From positions 1 through 64,000 of the forward strand of contig JALDNG010003578.1 of NCBI GenBank assembly GCA_024349245.1: 64,000 nt of DNA. The letters are read 5' to 3'. The translations under genes were made by a program, and so were the position numbers. The stretch is from Neodontobutis hainanensis. Lineage: Eukaryota > Chordata > Actinopteri > Gobiiformes > Odontobutidae. Shown one piece after another: positions 1-11,171 of this stretch (positions within the stretch are counted from its first letter, which is position 1; every line of letters begins with the position of its first letter). The notes beneath the pieces were generated by a model that was not told the DNA's origin, did no database searches, and worked only from the letters and a program-made list of their open reading frames with translations.

Positions 1-210
1 GGCTCTGACATTTCCGGCCAAACTAGGTCTGCGTCCAGTGCTAGAGAAGCAGAGCACCGAGATGACTAATGGGCTACTGGAACAAGAACAAGACGGAGGC
101 TCTGTTGGAATGCTCCAGTAGACCTAGTCAGAGGGGTTACTTGCAGAGGATGTGGGATGAAACCAACAATCAAGGCTTACACTGAAGTGTTCCAACATCC
201 ACAACAGCTG
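1..210 (+). mobile_element. N-terminal fragment of a Rex6-like (R4 clade) LINE
   Basis: From about position 71 one frame reads YWNKNKTEALLEC, then RGYLQRMWDETNN, and stops at 'cactga' near 183. A short tryptophan-rich segment followed by RGYxxRMW is, from my knowledge of the clade, typical of the N-terminus of R4/Dong/Rex6 ORFs. Much fuller copies of what looks like the same family lie at 18.7-21.1 kb and 41.8-45.5 kb. The copy is cut off by the window start on the left and by the tail of an RTE-type LINE on the right. It is a dead fragment. Confidence 0.5.
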
Positions 211-217
211 TTGTCAA

Positions 218-672
218 TCCATCCATCCATCCATCCATCTTCTACCGCTTATCCGGGGCCGGGTCGCGGGGGCAGCAGTCTAAGCAGAGAAGCCCAGACT
301 TCCCTCTCCCCAGACACTTCCTCCAGCTCTTCCGGGGGGATACCGAGGCGTTCCCAGGCCAGCCGAGAGGCATAGTCCCTCCAGCGTGTCCTAGGTCTTC
401 CCCGAGGTCTCCTCCCGGTGGGACATGCCCGGAACACCTCCCTAGGGAGGCGTCCGGGAGGCAGCCGAAACAGATGCCCGAGCCACCTCAGCTGGCTCCT
501 CTCGATGTGAAGGAGCAGCGGCTCTACTTTGAGCTCCTCCTGAGTGACCGAGCTCCTCACCCTATCTCTAAGGGAGCGCCCCGCCACTCTGCGGAGAAAG
601 CTCATTTCGGCCGCCTGTATCCGGGATCTTGTTCTTTCGGTCATGACCCAAAGCTCATGACCATAGTTGTCA
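218..672 (-). mobile_element. 3' end of an RTE-clade (Rex3-like) LINE
   Basis: The minus strand encodes an open frame (719 down to 249) with GHELWVMTERTRSRIQAAE, LRWLGHLFRLPPGRLPREV and RPRGRPRTRWRDYA, the C-terminal region of a very common teleost RTE-type reverse transcriptase polyprotein. The element ends on the minus strand with GATGGATGG repeats (plus-strand ccatcc, 218-240), the kind of 3' tail described for Rex3. It is 5'-truncated, as usual for LINE insertions; the frame beyond 672 is host sequence. The Rex3 assignment comes from memory of the tail and C-terminus, not from an alignment. Confidence 0.7.
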
Positions 673-829
673 ATTTGAAGCAGTTTTTCTTTTTCTGCAA
701 AGCCGTGCTTATTTTCCACATATTATAGATCGTAAAGTTTTTATTTAATTTTGATCACTTAAAATAATAAAATTTAAACTAGTTTATTCAACAACTCATC
801 AACTAAAAGACACTCCCTTTATATATTTA

Positions 830-1060
830 CAAACCCAATTCCAAAAAGTTGGGACACTACAGATTATGAATAAAATAAGAAATGCACTAATTTACAAATC
901 TCAAACTTATTTTATTCAGGACACAACATAGATAACATATCAAATGTAAAAAGTGAGACAATTTGGATTTCATTAGAGCTACACATTTCAAAAAGTTGGG
1001 ACAGGATGCAATAAGAGGCCGGAAACATAAATGTTTTTATAAGGAACATTAAACACACAA
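830..1060. mobile_element. DNA-transposon-type interspersed repeat fragment
   Basis: The motif 'caattccaaaaagttgggac' (834-859) and a second 'caaaaagttgggac' (989-1003) mark a dispersed repeat common in teleost genomes. The stretch between them, with 'aacatatcaaatgt', also fits. I recognise it as a non-autonomous DNA-transposon family but cannot fix the superfamily. A probable relative, lacking the terminal motif, lies near 11.96-12.17 kb. Confidence 0.45.
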
Positions 1061-2129
1061 CGTCACAAACTGTTGTCTCTGAGTTCAACAGCTCTGGATC
1101 CAATTGCATATTTAGTTGAGTTACAGGTTTTGAAATAATATTCATTACCTTTTAAATTAAATCAGCTTTTGAACCAAGCCTTTCTCATGGAAAACCCTTT
1201 AACAGTCCTTGATAAAGGGCACCATCATACAGCGATATACCTCTGTCCACAACCTGTTTACATCCTGTTACAAAAGACGGCTCTGGTCTCTAGAGCTAAG
1301 CAAAGAGTCTTCATATTAACGACATATAGTGGACTACACAGAATTTTAAATTTATAATGGTTTTATTTTTGTTTGCTATGGACCAATTCTGTGTCTGAAA
1401 TGAAGGTGGGAAATTGCTAACATTCTTACAACATAAAAAAGCTGTCATTATTATTGGGGCCATTGTATTTGACTTGTCTGTGGTGTTCCTGTAGGAGGTG
1501 ATCCAGACAATTTAGGTTGTGTTAATAAATGTTACAAACATCAGAAATAGACAAAGATTTGAATAAAACTAATTTAATGTGTTCAAGACCTGGTTGATAA
1601 TACCTTCAGCAGTTAATTAATTAGTGAAACTAAGTTTTTTATAAAATCCAATAAATGATGATATCCATTATTATATATTTACAATCATTGGTTTGAACCA
1701 GTCACGTGGTACTCTGTGTGTGGTCATGTGATTTGGAAAAACAGTTGATTTTGGAAAACGGTTGATTTTCAGTTGTGTTGAAAAGGTTCATTACTTCAGA
1801 AATCTTCACTTTCCCCATCATTGTCATTTTACAGACGAAGGTATGACAGATGTGACAGGAAGCAGTGAACCTCCTTCCTTCGACGGAAGAATTTGGACAG
1901 GTTATAATGGAGACCATGAAAAACATCCGTGTCAGTCAAAAGGAGATAGGACATCCGATTGAGTGACAGACTTTATTGCTATAAATAAATAGAGGGAAGT
2001 AAAGGGCGGGAATCACAACAAAACACAGGTGCCACACATTATTCAAAATAAAACACAACAAAATGAGAAAAAGAAATAAAAAACATAACACCTTTGTAAT
2101 AGCTTCAATAGGAACAAGGAAGTATCCTC
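1061..2129. other. AT-rich intergenic sequence, no gene seen
   Basis: No coding frame with recognisable motifs was found. Short open stretches at 1169-1357 and 1762-1962 show no domain or codon pattern that would support a gene. One possible acceptor (tttacag, near 1834) opens a frame to a stop at 1962, but nothing upstream supports it. Confidence 0.5.
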
Positions 2130-2335
2130 ATTGACCTTATTTTGTAGCTGTGCCACAAGTTTGCAGTATACAGGGGGCAACAGAACGTTCTAAAAAGTGC
2201 AGTTTTAACATTGGCAGGGCACATGTTGAATTTACGGACGAGCATGTTTGCCTGACCATATAACTTGCATTGCTGCCTATACATGTCTCTGTCATCCGAG
2301 AGGTCACAAGTGACATAATGTCCAAGCTATTTAAT
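2130..2335 (-). mobile_element. Fragment of a non-LTR reverse transcriptase (C-terminal region)
   Basis: The minus strand in a single frame reads YGQANMLVRKFNMCPANVK, then TALFRTFCCPLYTANLWHSYK. This matches the region after the RT palm in a common teleost LINE (usual form: LYxQANML.RKF..C...VK..LFR.YC.PLYTA.LW). The frame is open through about 130 bases and flanked by unrelated sequence, so it is a short relic. Confidence 0.55.
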
Positions 2336-2844
2336 CTCATTTGTGGCTTGAGAGCATTTCCAAACAAATAAAATTTAGGAATTCAACTGGAGGCTTGTAG
2401 TTCAAATACTATAAATCACAAAGCTTTTAAAAACATATTTATAAAAGAGGACAATGTATTAGTGCAAACATTGTCCACTGAAATTAAACAGGTCTGAGTT
2501 TTAGGAGATACACCTGAAAAAGCTTAAATCTTTGAGCCATAATGCATCTAATGGTAAACATTCTACCCATAGCAACAGTAACCAAGCGGAGTGTGGCAGT
2601 GGGTGGGGCTTAACAGCTGACATTCTATATACTGATGACATCACATAGCGATAGCCTCGTGACCAGAGTTTAAAGTCTATGAGTGAACCGTGGGTTTAAG
2701 TATATTCATTTAAATCACTCGCGAGAGAGAGGACATACTTTTCATTGACAGATAATTTGTATATTAGCATTAGGAAGAGACTGAATTTAGAAAGAAGTTT
2801 GTAGAACAGAAGTTAGAGAAAAACACTCTTAAAAAAAACTAGCC

Positions 2845-4075
2845 ATGCAGGAAGCCATCATTTCTGCATTAAGGAAGGAAGAAGCCAAATGGCAAAAGAA
2901 AGAACTGGAATGGGCGGAAAAAGAGAAGATCTACAAAGAGAAAGAGATGCAATGGCAGGCCGACGCCAAGCATTGGAAAGAGAAAGAAAATAAGTACAAG
3001 GAACAGTTTCAGGTGTATGTAGAGCAGCAAAAAGAGTGGAACAAAGCTGTACTGGAGTGGGAGTCCAAGGAACAGTGCTGGTTGGAGAAGGAGAAAAGGT
3101 GGACGGAGCCCCAAATTGGTTTGGAAATTGCAGTTCAACAAGACTCTGCCACAGCAGAGGATCCTATTATCACAGTGGTGAAAGCCAACAAGGACCAAGC
3201 AACAAACGCTGACAGTAGAGTTCTTATGGTGGCTCATATTGAACTCGGAAAGCAAATGGGTGGTGCAAAAGCTAACACTGACTCCTACCACTCCACCATA
3301 GAAGTAAAAGTGAAAGTTAAGGAAGTAGGACAAGCTCCCACAGTGAAAAAAATTATTGAACACCAAAGTCACTCTGAGACCTACAGCCTCCCTCTGAAAA
3401 TGGACATGGACAGCAACGTATTATTAAAGTTCCCAGCTGAACCTCACAGTGGACCAGCTGATCTTAAGATTGAACTGGACTCTGAAATTGCCCGCTTGGT
3501 AGAAGTTGAAGGGGCCCAGGATTTAAGGCGACACCGCTTGACAATCCGGCACCCGAGCCTTCTGATGCTGACGTCACAAGAGAGACTGAAGGTGAAGTGG
3601 TCCAAAATGAATCACCAGAGCTCCAGACAGATGACAAAGGCGAGTCCACCAGCAACAAATTGGCAAATGATGAGGTTCCTGTGTTTCAGTGTGAACTTGG
3701 TAAGTTAACTACTGAAGCCCAGGTAATGTGGAGATGGACGCAGGAGAAATGCCAGTCGACCCATTTACTGGACAGACTGATTCTTCAAATATACCACTGG
3801 AGCTAGGGCTGTCTGAGGGACCAACAGTGCACAACACTCAATCTTCAAGGCTTAACAAAAGGAAAAAGAAGAAAAAGAGGGCAGAGCATGGAGTGGCTGA
3901 AGATAGGGAGCCCCAGGACACAAAGCTGTCTGTGGTTGAGCAGACTGACAGAGTAATCCATCCAACAGAGCCACAAACCACAACAAGAGAGGCTGAAGTT
4001 GAGGTTGCTCAAACAGCAACCAACGATGGCAGAAAGAAAAGGAGGAGAGGGGGGAGAAAAGGGCGAAGGCATTAA
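2845..4075 (+). pseudogene. Coiled-coil protein with basic C-terminus, two frameshifts
   Basis: I do not recognise this gene. From the ATG at 2845 the frame encodes a highly charged helix (residues 1 to about 90) of tryptophan-containing repeats such as EKEKIYKEKEMQWQ and AKHWKEKENKYKEQ, predicting a coiled coil, then an acidic/polar region. The protein-like frame then shifts: frame one to about 3540, a second frame (PAPEPSDADVTRETEGE, to about 3715), then a third (MDAGEMPVDPFTGQTDSS) ending at 4075 with two basic clusters, KRKKKKKR and RKKRRRGGRKGRR, that look like nuclear localisation signals. No intron can explain the shifts: the only GT..AG pair near 3700 would be 23 bp. The absence of introns plus frameshifts suggests a decayed gene or retrocopy; assembly indels are the alternative. 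Confidence 0.5.
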
Positions 4076-4580
4076 GTGGTAAAGGACGCCTAAGTCTGCT
4101 GGGCTTCCTGTTTTCTTTGATGACGTCTGTTCAATCCATCTAGACCAGGCCGCTTTATTTAGCGTCTTCTTGGTAAATTTTTATGTGGAAGTTTACTTTG
4201 GAAGGTTTCCATTAAAGTAGACATTTGTATCAGGTTCACCAAGATAAAGCTAAAGAGGACTCTCTGTTCTGGACTGAATAGTGTTGAAGAAGGTGGAAGG
4301 CCTACAGATTTTGTCTCTGTGGTGTATGGTTTGAATGGCCCCTCACTGGTTTTGTGCTTCTAGCCTGAAAAAACTCTATCGGTGAAAGGGCATTAGAGCC
4401 AACACAACACAAAAGACACAAAATCTATCAAAAACATACCACAGCTAAGTTTACATCTGACTCTCCTCCTCTGAGAACCTAATAAACATCATAAGCATTC
4501 CACAAGGGACTGTTCTTGCTCTATTACGTTTTACTTACAATAAATGTACCATTATGATGCTGAGTTTGACTAATTTCCCT
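4076..4580. other. Noncoding, no feature recognised
   Basis: This follows the stop codon of the coiled-coil sequence. No poly(A) tract typical of a recent retrocopy follows the stop, and no other coding frame or repeat was recognised. Confidence 0.4.
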
Positions 4581-4672
4581 GTATGGATGTATGTATGTAT
4601 GTATGTATGTATTGGATGTATTTTTGTATGGATGTATTTTTGTATGTATGGATGGATGGATGGATGTATTTA
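4581..4672. repeat. TATG/GGAT tetranucleotide microsatellite
   Basis: Imperfect runs of gtat and ggat units (gtatgtatgtat, ggatggatggat), broken by 'tttttgt' interruptions. Downstream, 'gacaataaagcagactt' near 4850 resembles the 3' end of a LINE or SINE, but no element body was recognised. Confidence 0.8.
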
Positions 4673-5299
4673 TGGCTGCAGTAGCGATTTAGGCACGGGG
4701 AGCCATTTTTCGTGACACATTGGGGACGGCAGCACGAGCAGATTATATATCTAATTTTTTTAGGCTTTAATGTTAATGTTATCTGTGTGCATCGGGGTCT
4801 AAGAGTAACGCATTTTCGATTCTCTGTATGTACTGTACATTTGGAAGAATTGACAATAAAGCAGACTTGAAAACATGAAACTTGTTTTTTTTGGGTGGTG
4901 TTTAACATTTTTGCTCTGTGGGGACATTTTTGCTCTGTGGGGACTTTTTCACTGATCTTACTTTCACATAATAAACAGCTGCTGGTCAGGACAACAGGAC
5001 CAACTAGAGCTAAATTGGACTGTGACGGACCCGACGACCTTTTATATGTGCAGCAGATGTTACTTTTCATGTTCATCATCACTTCTTTTGAATATGAATC
5101 TTTAATAAAGCAGCAGCAAAGATACTTATTGTGTCGTAGTAAGTTTACAGCAGTACAGTTTAAGTCAACCAAGTGATGTAGTGATGCTTTAACCTAAACT
5201 CATTTGTGTGTTTCAAACAATCAATGAGATTTTCTACAAAATAGACTGGAAATTATTTCAAAAACACAAACCTAAGCTGCAGAATGAGATAATTGCTTA

Positions 5300-5740
5300 G
5301 TAAGTAAGTAAGTAAGTTTCATTTATATAGCACCTTTCACAGATACAAATCACAAAGTGCTATTTACATTCACACACATTCACTCCTGGGGCAGACAGAG
5401 ATGGGGGCTGCCACACAAACGGCGCTCAACAAGACCAATTTGATGATTAACCACACTCTTCCTCAACAGCCCCACATCCTGCAGTCCCTTACCATTACTA
5501 AGGGCATCCATTTTTTACCAAGCCCTGAGTACATTACGATAAAAAATAACAATAATAATAATTACTGTAATCAGTGTTTCCTGTACAGACCCAGGTGGTG
5601 GACTAACTTTCATGTGGCTGTGTCTCATGTATGTCCATTAACATGCACTGTCCCAATTAAATAAATTATTATTAATAATAATAATAATAATAATGATAAT
5701 AATAATAGCGTCCAGTATAGGCTATTATTGAAAATACTAA
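5300..5740. repeat. Dispersed-repeat tail and AAT microsatellite
   Basis: The text 'tttatatagcacctttcaca ... caaagtgct' (5321-5361) is a terminal motif shared by many teleost retroposons. An (aat/ata)n microsatellite follows at about 5663-5708. No gene is supported between 4.7 and 5.74 kb. Confidence 0.45.
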
Positions 5741-5743
5741 CAC

Positions 5744-6956
5744 TTTCCCATATGCCAAGGGTCAAAGAAGTGTCTAATGTCCTTTTTTTGCTCCCTCATG
5801 AACTTCTGTACATCTGAATGTCGGTCGGTCACCAAGGACTGGACCACGACACCTCTTTGCTCAAGAAGAGACAGGCTTCTTACAAATCCTTCCTTCTCCA
5901 TTCGTTGACTGTTTCCGACTTCATTGCACTGAAAACTCAAGAAAAGTACTTTAGAGCAATGCACAGTATATAGTAATTCACGTAACAAAATACTTCATTG
6001 TGTAGTACCTGGACTAGTTGGATGTCTATGGCCGTATTGGCTTTGAGGTCCATCATTGTGTAGCTGCCATATTTTGCTAAATGTCCTACAAATGTCATTT
6101 GCACTTTAGTCAACAAAGCCTGGTAGAAGCAGCAGCAGTGTATGTTTGTATGTACATAAAAAAGGTGAATCAGCTCTCATGTCCCCACCAAGAGTCACAG
6201 CCCCAGCAGCAATGGTGTTTTAATGAGGTAATCCTGCTCAATCTCCCAGTTTGTGGGAATAAGGAGTCTGGCCTGATGCTTGTGGAAGCACTGCTCAGAG
6301 ATCCCCTTGATTTTGAAGGCATCAAAGAACTAAATAAAATAAAAAACAGACATCTTCATAAAATGACTTGGTGTGCAAACATAAGGGCACCATATATTAT
6401 CTCTCACCTTTGATGTCTGGCAAAATGATGAGCCAGTGAACAGAACAGCTGCACAAAGCTGGTTTCCCGCTGGTATATTGTTCACCATTGGCTGGCTCGA
6501 CCAATCACTGGAGTGCTCACAGTGAACACTGTACTGTTCGACTTTGAGAAGTGTCCCAATGGTTGTTTGTGAAACAGCACAACTCCAGCTGCAGACAGGG
6601 CATTTTCTAAAAAGCTCCAGCAATTTATCTTCATAAACTATGTACTTAGTATGTTTGTGTGGTAACACTTCATTGAAGACGCTATGTAAAAGTAAAGAAA
6701 AAGTATTTAAAAACATGTAGTTTTTAATTTAGAACAATCAAATATAACTGAAAAACCTAATGGGACTAAACACAATACCTGGTACAGTTCCTGGTGCTCT
6801 CAGCTCCATCTGGATGGTAGCTTGAGTCATCAGTGGACATGTCACAGCTTTTCATCTTTATTTATGTAGAGGTTGCCCTGGGACAGTCTGTGAAAGACTC
6901 CATCAGTGTGTCTGTGTCACACCACACACTCCTGTTAGGCATTCTGGCCTCGGTGC
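5744..6956 (-). pseudogene. Multi-exon gene of a teleost family of unknown function, decayed
   Basis: Five minus-strand exons with good splice borders: 6956-6779, 6681-6408, 6329 to about 6165, 6085-6009 and 5928-5744. Their translations join in consistent phases. Motifs seen: CPVCSWSC and VHCEHSSDWSSQP (zinc-binding-like Cys pairs), TLGGDMRADSP, YGSYTMMDLKANTAIDIQLVQ cut by an intron, then NEVGNSQRMEKEG, VTDRHSDVQKFMREQKKDI and FFDPWHMGK. I recall this architecture from uncharacterised teleost and invertebrate proteins, probably transposase-derived, with a D-R-H...F-D-x-W-H core that may be catalytic; that is inference. Damage: an in-frame stop in the first exon (tta at 6862-6864), a one-base frameshift near 6215, and no clear donor for the third exon. 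Sequence beyond FDPWHMGK is absent. Confidence 0.6.
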
Positions 6957-7000
6957 CTGTGCAAATGAATAATAGATTTATTATCAATAAGCATCAAAAG

Positions 7001-7057
7001 TCCATCCATCCATCCATCTTCTACCGCTTATCTGGGGCCGGGTCGCGGGGGCAGCAA
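7001..7057 (-). mobile_element. Extreme 3' end of a Rex3-like LINE
   Basis: Plus-strand (ccat)n followed by 'cttctaccgcttatctgggg' and 'gtcgcgggggcagca' matches 222-280 almost exactly. It is a tiny 5'-truncated insertion of the same RTE-type family, about 57 bp long. Confidence 0.7.
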
Positions 7058-7611
7058 AAAAAATGCCCTATTCTTACAGATCATTAACTAAAAAATGTTG
7101 TTTTAGGGTTTAGTTACTCTTTGAAAATGTCCGTGATAAAAAGCTGTGGCTCCAGAGAAGTGTCTTTTACCAGTGCTTAGTGCAGAAATGTTTGGAACAG
7201 CCTAATGGTTGATGCAGAGTAACTTCAAACTCATCACAAGAAGATTGGCTTCAGTCGGACGTTTTCTGAAAAGTTTGCGTGGTGCTGCAGTTGATTGATG
7301 TATGGCCTGAGGTCCCTTTTAGTGACGTATGTTTATTCAATGAAACAATCAGCTATACACTATACTAACGAGAAGATGTTTGGTAAAGCGTTCATCTGGC
7401 ACACAAGGATAAAGATTCAATAAAAACAAAAAAATATTCAACAGTGCCATGGCTGAGCCTGTGTCTTTTTTAATCTTTATCTTTAAAGTCACATCCTTGT
7501 CATGACCATCAGTAGCTTTTATTTTTGCATTTATTAACAATCGTTTTAATCTCTGTCTCACATTAAAGAGAAAGACTTTGGAGTCTTTTCTATTTAACAC
7601 TTCTGCTCTCG
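7058..7611. other. Noncoding, no gene seen
   Basis: No supported coding frame. The first 40 bases (attcttacagatcattaac...ttttagggtttagtta) recur at about 47559-47602, so they belong to some dispersed or duplicated sequence. Confidence 0.4.
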
Positions 7612-10600
7612 TTTTTAGACCTGGTTTAGACCTGGTTTAGTCCTGCTTTAGACCTGATTTAGACCTGCTTTAGTCCTGCTTTAGTCCTGCTTTAGTCCTG
7701 CTTTAGACCTGCTTTAGACCTGGTTTAGTCCTGATTTAGTCCTGGTTTAGTCCTGATTTAGACCTGCTTTAGACCTGGTTTAGTCCTGGTTTAGTCCTGC
7801 TTTAGACCTTCTTTAGTCCTGGTTTAGTCCTGCTTTAGTCCTGCTTTAGTCCTGGTTTAGTCCTGCTTTAGTCCTGCTTTAGTCCTGCTTTAAACCTGGT
7901 TTAGACCTGCTTTAGACCTGGTTTAGTCCTGCTTTAGTCCTGCTTTAGACCTGCTTTAGACCTGCTTTAGTCCTGCTTTAGACCTGCTTTAGTCCTTGTT
8001 TAGACCTTCTTTAGTCCTGCTTTAGACCTGGTTTAGACCTGCTTTAGTCCTGATTTAGACCTGCTTTAGTCCTGGTTTAGTCCTGCTTTAGACCTGCTTT
8101 AGTCCTGCTTTAGACCTGCTTTAGACCTGCTTTAGTCCTGCTTTAGTCCTGCTTTAGACCTGCTTTAGTCCTGCTTTAGGTCTGATTTAAACTTGCTTTA
8201 GTCCTGATTTAGACCTGGTTTAGTCCTGCTTTAGTCCTGCTTTAGTCCTGGTTTAGTCCTGCTTTAGTCCTGCTTTAGTCCTGCTTTAGACCTGCTTTAG
8301 TCCTGGTTTAGTCCTGGTTTAGTCCTGGTTTAGGACTGGTTTAGACCTGCTTTAGACCTGCTTTAGACCTGCTTTAGTCCTGCTTTAGTCCTGCTTTAGA
8401 CCTGCTTTAGACCTTCTTTAGTCCTGCTTTAGTCCTGCTTTAGTCCTGGTTTAGGACTGGTTTAGACCTGCTTTAGTCCTGATTTAGACCTACTTTAGAC
8501 CTACTTTAGACCTGCTTTAGACCTGCTTTAGTCCTGATTTAGTCCTGGTTTAGTCCTGGCTTAGTCCTGCTTTAGTCCTGCTTTAGTCCTGCTTTAGACC
8601 TGCTTTAGACCTGCTTTAGACCTGCTTTAGTCCTGATTTAATCCTGCTTTAGTCCTGGTTTAGGACTGGTGTAGACCTGCTTTAGTCCTGATTTAATCCT
8701 GCTTTAGTCCTGCTTGAGTCCTGCTTTAGTCCTGCTTTAGACCTGCTTTAGACCTGCTTTAGTCCTGATTTAGTCCTGGTTTAGTCCTGGCTTAGTCCTG
8801 CTTTAGTCCTGGTTTAGTCCTGATTTAGTCCTGCTTTAGTCCTGCTTTAGACCTGCTTTAGACCTGCTTTAGTCCTGATTTAGTCCTGGTTTAGTCCTGA
8901 TTTAGTCCTGCTTTAGACCTGCTTTAGTCCTGCTTTAGTCCTGCTTTAGTCCTGCTTTAGACCTGCTTTAGACCTGGTTTAGTCCTGGTTTAGTCCTGAT
9001 TTAGACCTGGTTTAGTCCTGCTTTAGTCCTGCTTTAGACCTGCTTTAGTCCTGCTTTAGTCCTGCTTTAGACCTGCTTTAGACCTGCTTTAGTCCTGCTT
9101 TAGTCCTGCTTTAGTCCTGGTTTAGGACTGGTTTAGACCTGCTTTAGTCCTGATTTAGACCTGCTGCTTTAGACCTGCTTTAGTCCTGATTTAGTCCTGG
9201 TTTAGTCCTGGCTTAGTCCTGCTTTAGTCCTGGTTTAGTCCTGATTTAGTCCTGCTTTAGACCTGCTTTAGTCCTGCTTTAGTCCTGCTTTAGTCCTGAT
9301 TTAAACCTGCTTTAGTCCTGATTTAGTCCTGCTTTAGACCTGCTTTAGTCCTGCTTTAGACCTGCTTTAGTCCTGCTTTAGACCTGGTTTAGTCCTGCTT
9401 TAGTCCTGCTTTAGTCCTGCTTTAGACCTGCTTTAGACCTGCTTTAGACCTGCTTTAGTCCTGGTTTAGTCCTGGTTTAGTCCTGGCTTAGTCCTGTTTT
9501 AGTCCTGGTTTAGTCCTGATTTAGTCCTGCTTTAGACCTGCTTTAGTCCTGCTTTAGTCCTGCTTTAGTCCTGCTTTAGACCTGCTTTAGTCCTGCTTTA
9601 GATCTGCTTTAGTCCTGATTTAGACCTGCTTTAGTCCTGCTTTAGTCCTGGTTTAGACCTGGTTTAGACCTGGTTTAGTCCTGCTTTAGTCCTGCTTTAG
9701 ACCTGCTTTAGTCCTGATTTAATCCTGCTTTAGTCCTGGTTTAGACCTGGTTTAGTCCTGATTTAATCCTGCTTTAGTCCTGATTTAGACCTGCTTTAGT
9801 CCTGCTTTAGTCCTGGTTTAGTCCTGGTTTAGGACTGGTTTAGACCTGCTTTAGTTCTGCTTTAGACCTGCTTTAGTCCTGATTTAGTCCTGCTTTAGTC
9901 CTGATTTAATCCTGCTTTAGTCCTTGTTTAGACCTGCTTTAGTCCTGCTTTAGACCTGCTTTAGTCCTGGTTTAGGACTGATTTAGCCCTGCTTTAGTCC
10001 TGATTTAGACCTGCTTTAGTCCTGATTTAGTCCTGCTTTAGTCCTGCTTTAGACCTGCTTTAGTCCTGGTTTAGGACTGATTTAGCCCTGCTTTAGTCCT
10101 GATTTAGACCTGCTTTAGTCCTGATTTAGTCCTGCTTTAGTCCTGATTTAATCCTGCTTTAGTCCTTGTTTAGACCTGCTTTAGTCCTGGTTTAGGACTG
10201 ATTTAGTCCTGCTTTAGACCTGATTTAGACCTGCTTTAGTCCTGATTTAGTCCTGCTTTAGTCCTGATTTAGACCTGCTTTAGTCCTGATTTAGACCTGC
10301 TTTAGTCCTGATTTAGACCTGCTTTAGTCCTGATTTAATCCTGCTTTAGTCCTGCTTTAGTCCTGCTTTAGTCCTGATTTAGTCCTGCTTTAGTCCTGGT
10401 TTAGGACTGGTGTAGACCTGCTTTAGTCCTGGTTTAAACCTGCTTTAGTCCTGATTTAGACCTGCTGCTTTAGTCCTGCTTTAGTCCTGCTTTGGTCCTG
10501 GTTTAGGACTGATTTAGTCCTGCTTTAGTCCTGATTTAGACCTGCTTTAGTCCTGATTTAGTCCTGCTTTAGTACTGCTTTAGTCCTGGCTTAGTCCTGG

Positions 10601-11054
10601 TTTAATCCTGCTTTAGTCCTGATTTAGTCCTGCTTTAGACCTTCTTTAGTCCTGCTTTAGACCTGGTTTAGTCCTGCTTTAGTCCTACTTTAGACCTGCT
10701 TTAGACTTTCTTTAGACTTTCTTTAGTCCTTGTTTAGTCCTGCTTTAGACCTTCTTTAGTCCTGCTTTAGTCCTGCTTTAGTCCTGCTTTAGTCCTGCTT
10801 TAGACTTGGTTTAGTCCTGCTTTAGTCCTGCTTTAGACCTGGTTTAGTCCTGCTTTAGTCCTGCTTTAGTCCTGCTTTAGTCCTGCTTTAGTCCTGGCTT
10901 AGTCCTGCTTTAGTCCTGCTTTAGTCCTGCTTTAGTCCTGCTTTAGTCCTGCTTTAGTCCTGGCTTAGTCCTGCTTTAGTCCTGGTTTAGTCCTGCTTTA
11001 GACCTTCTTTAGACCTGGTTTAGTCCTACTTTAGTCCTGGTTTAGACCTGGTTT
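7612..11054. repeat. 3.4-kb minisatellite of an 11-bp unit (CTTTAGTCCTG)
   Basis: About 310 tandem copies of an 11-bp unit: N-TTTAG-W-CCTG, where N is C, G or A and W is T or A. Variation is concentrated at those two positions, with rarer forms such as TTTAGGACTG and TTTAGACCTTC. Because 11 is not a multiple of three and each unit carries TAG (TAA on the other strand), every frame is closed every 33 bases, which explains the total lack of open frames. It lies about 2.1 kb upstream of the SRCR gene's start codon. Scattered degenerate copies lie at 11172-11270 and downstream of SRCR type II exons. Confidence 0.97.
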
Positions 11055-11171
11055 TGTAACAGAATATGTTTTGTGTCATGTTTTTAAGGCCAGGGGGCGG
11101 AGTCAAATGCAGAGGAGGGAACGACTGTGATTCCATCAAAAGTGTCTCAGACTGAAGACTGCAACATCAGG

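Noticed and set aside
3700..3728. Tiny intron (gtaagt...cccag) to repair the frame of the coiled-coil gene
   Set aside because: It would be 23 bp, below any workable vertebrate intron; a frameshift is simpler.
7612..11054. CRISPR-like or telomere-like array
   Set aside because: Units are adjacent with no spacers, in a eukaryotic genome, and the motif is not TTAGGG. It is a minisatellite.
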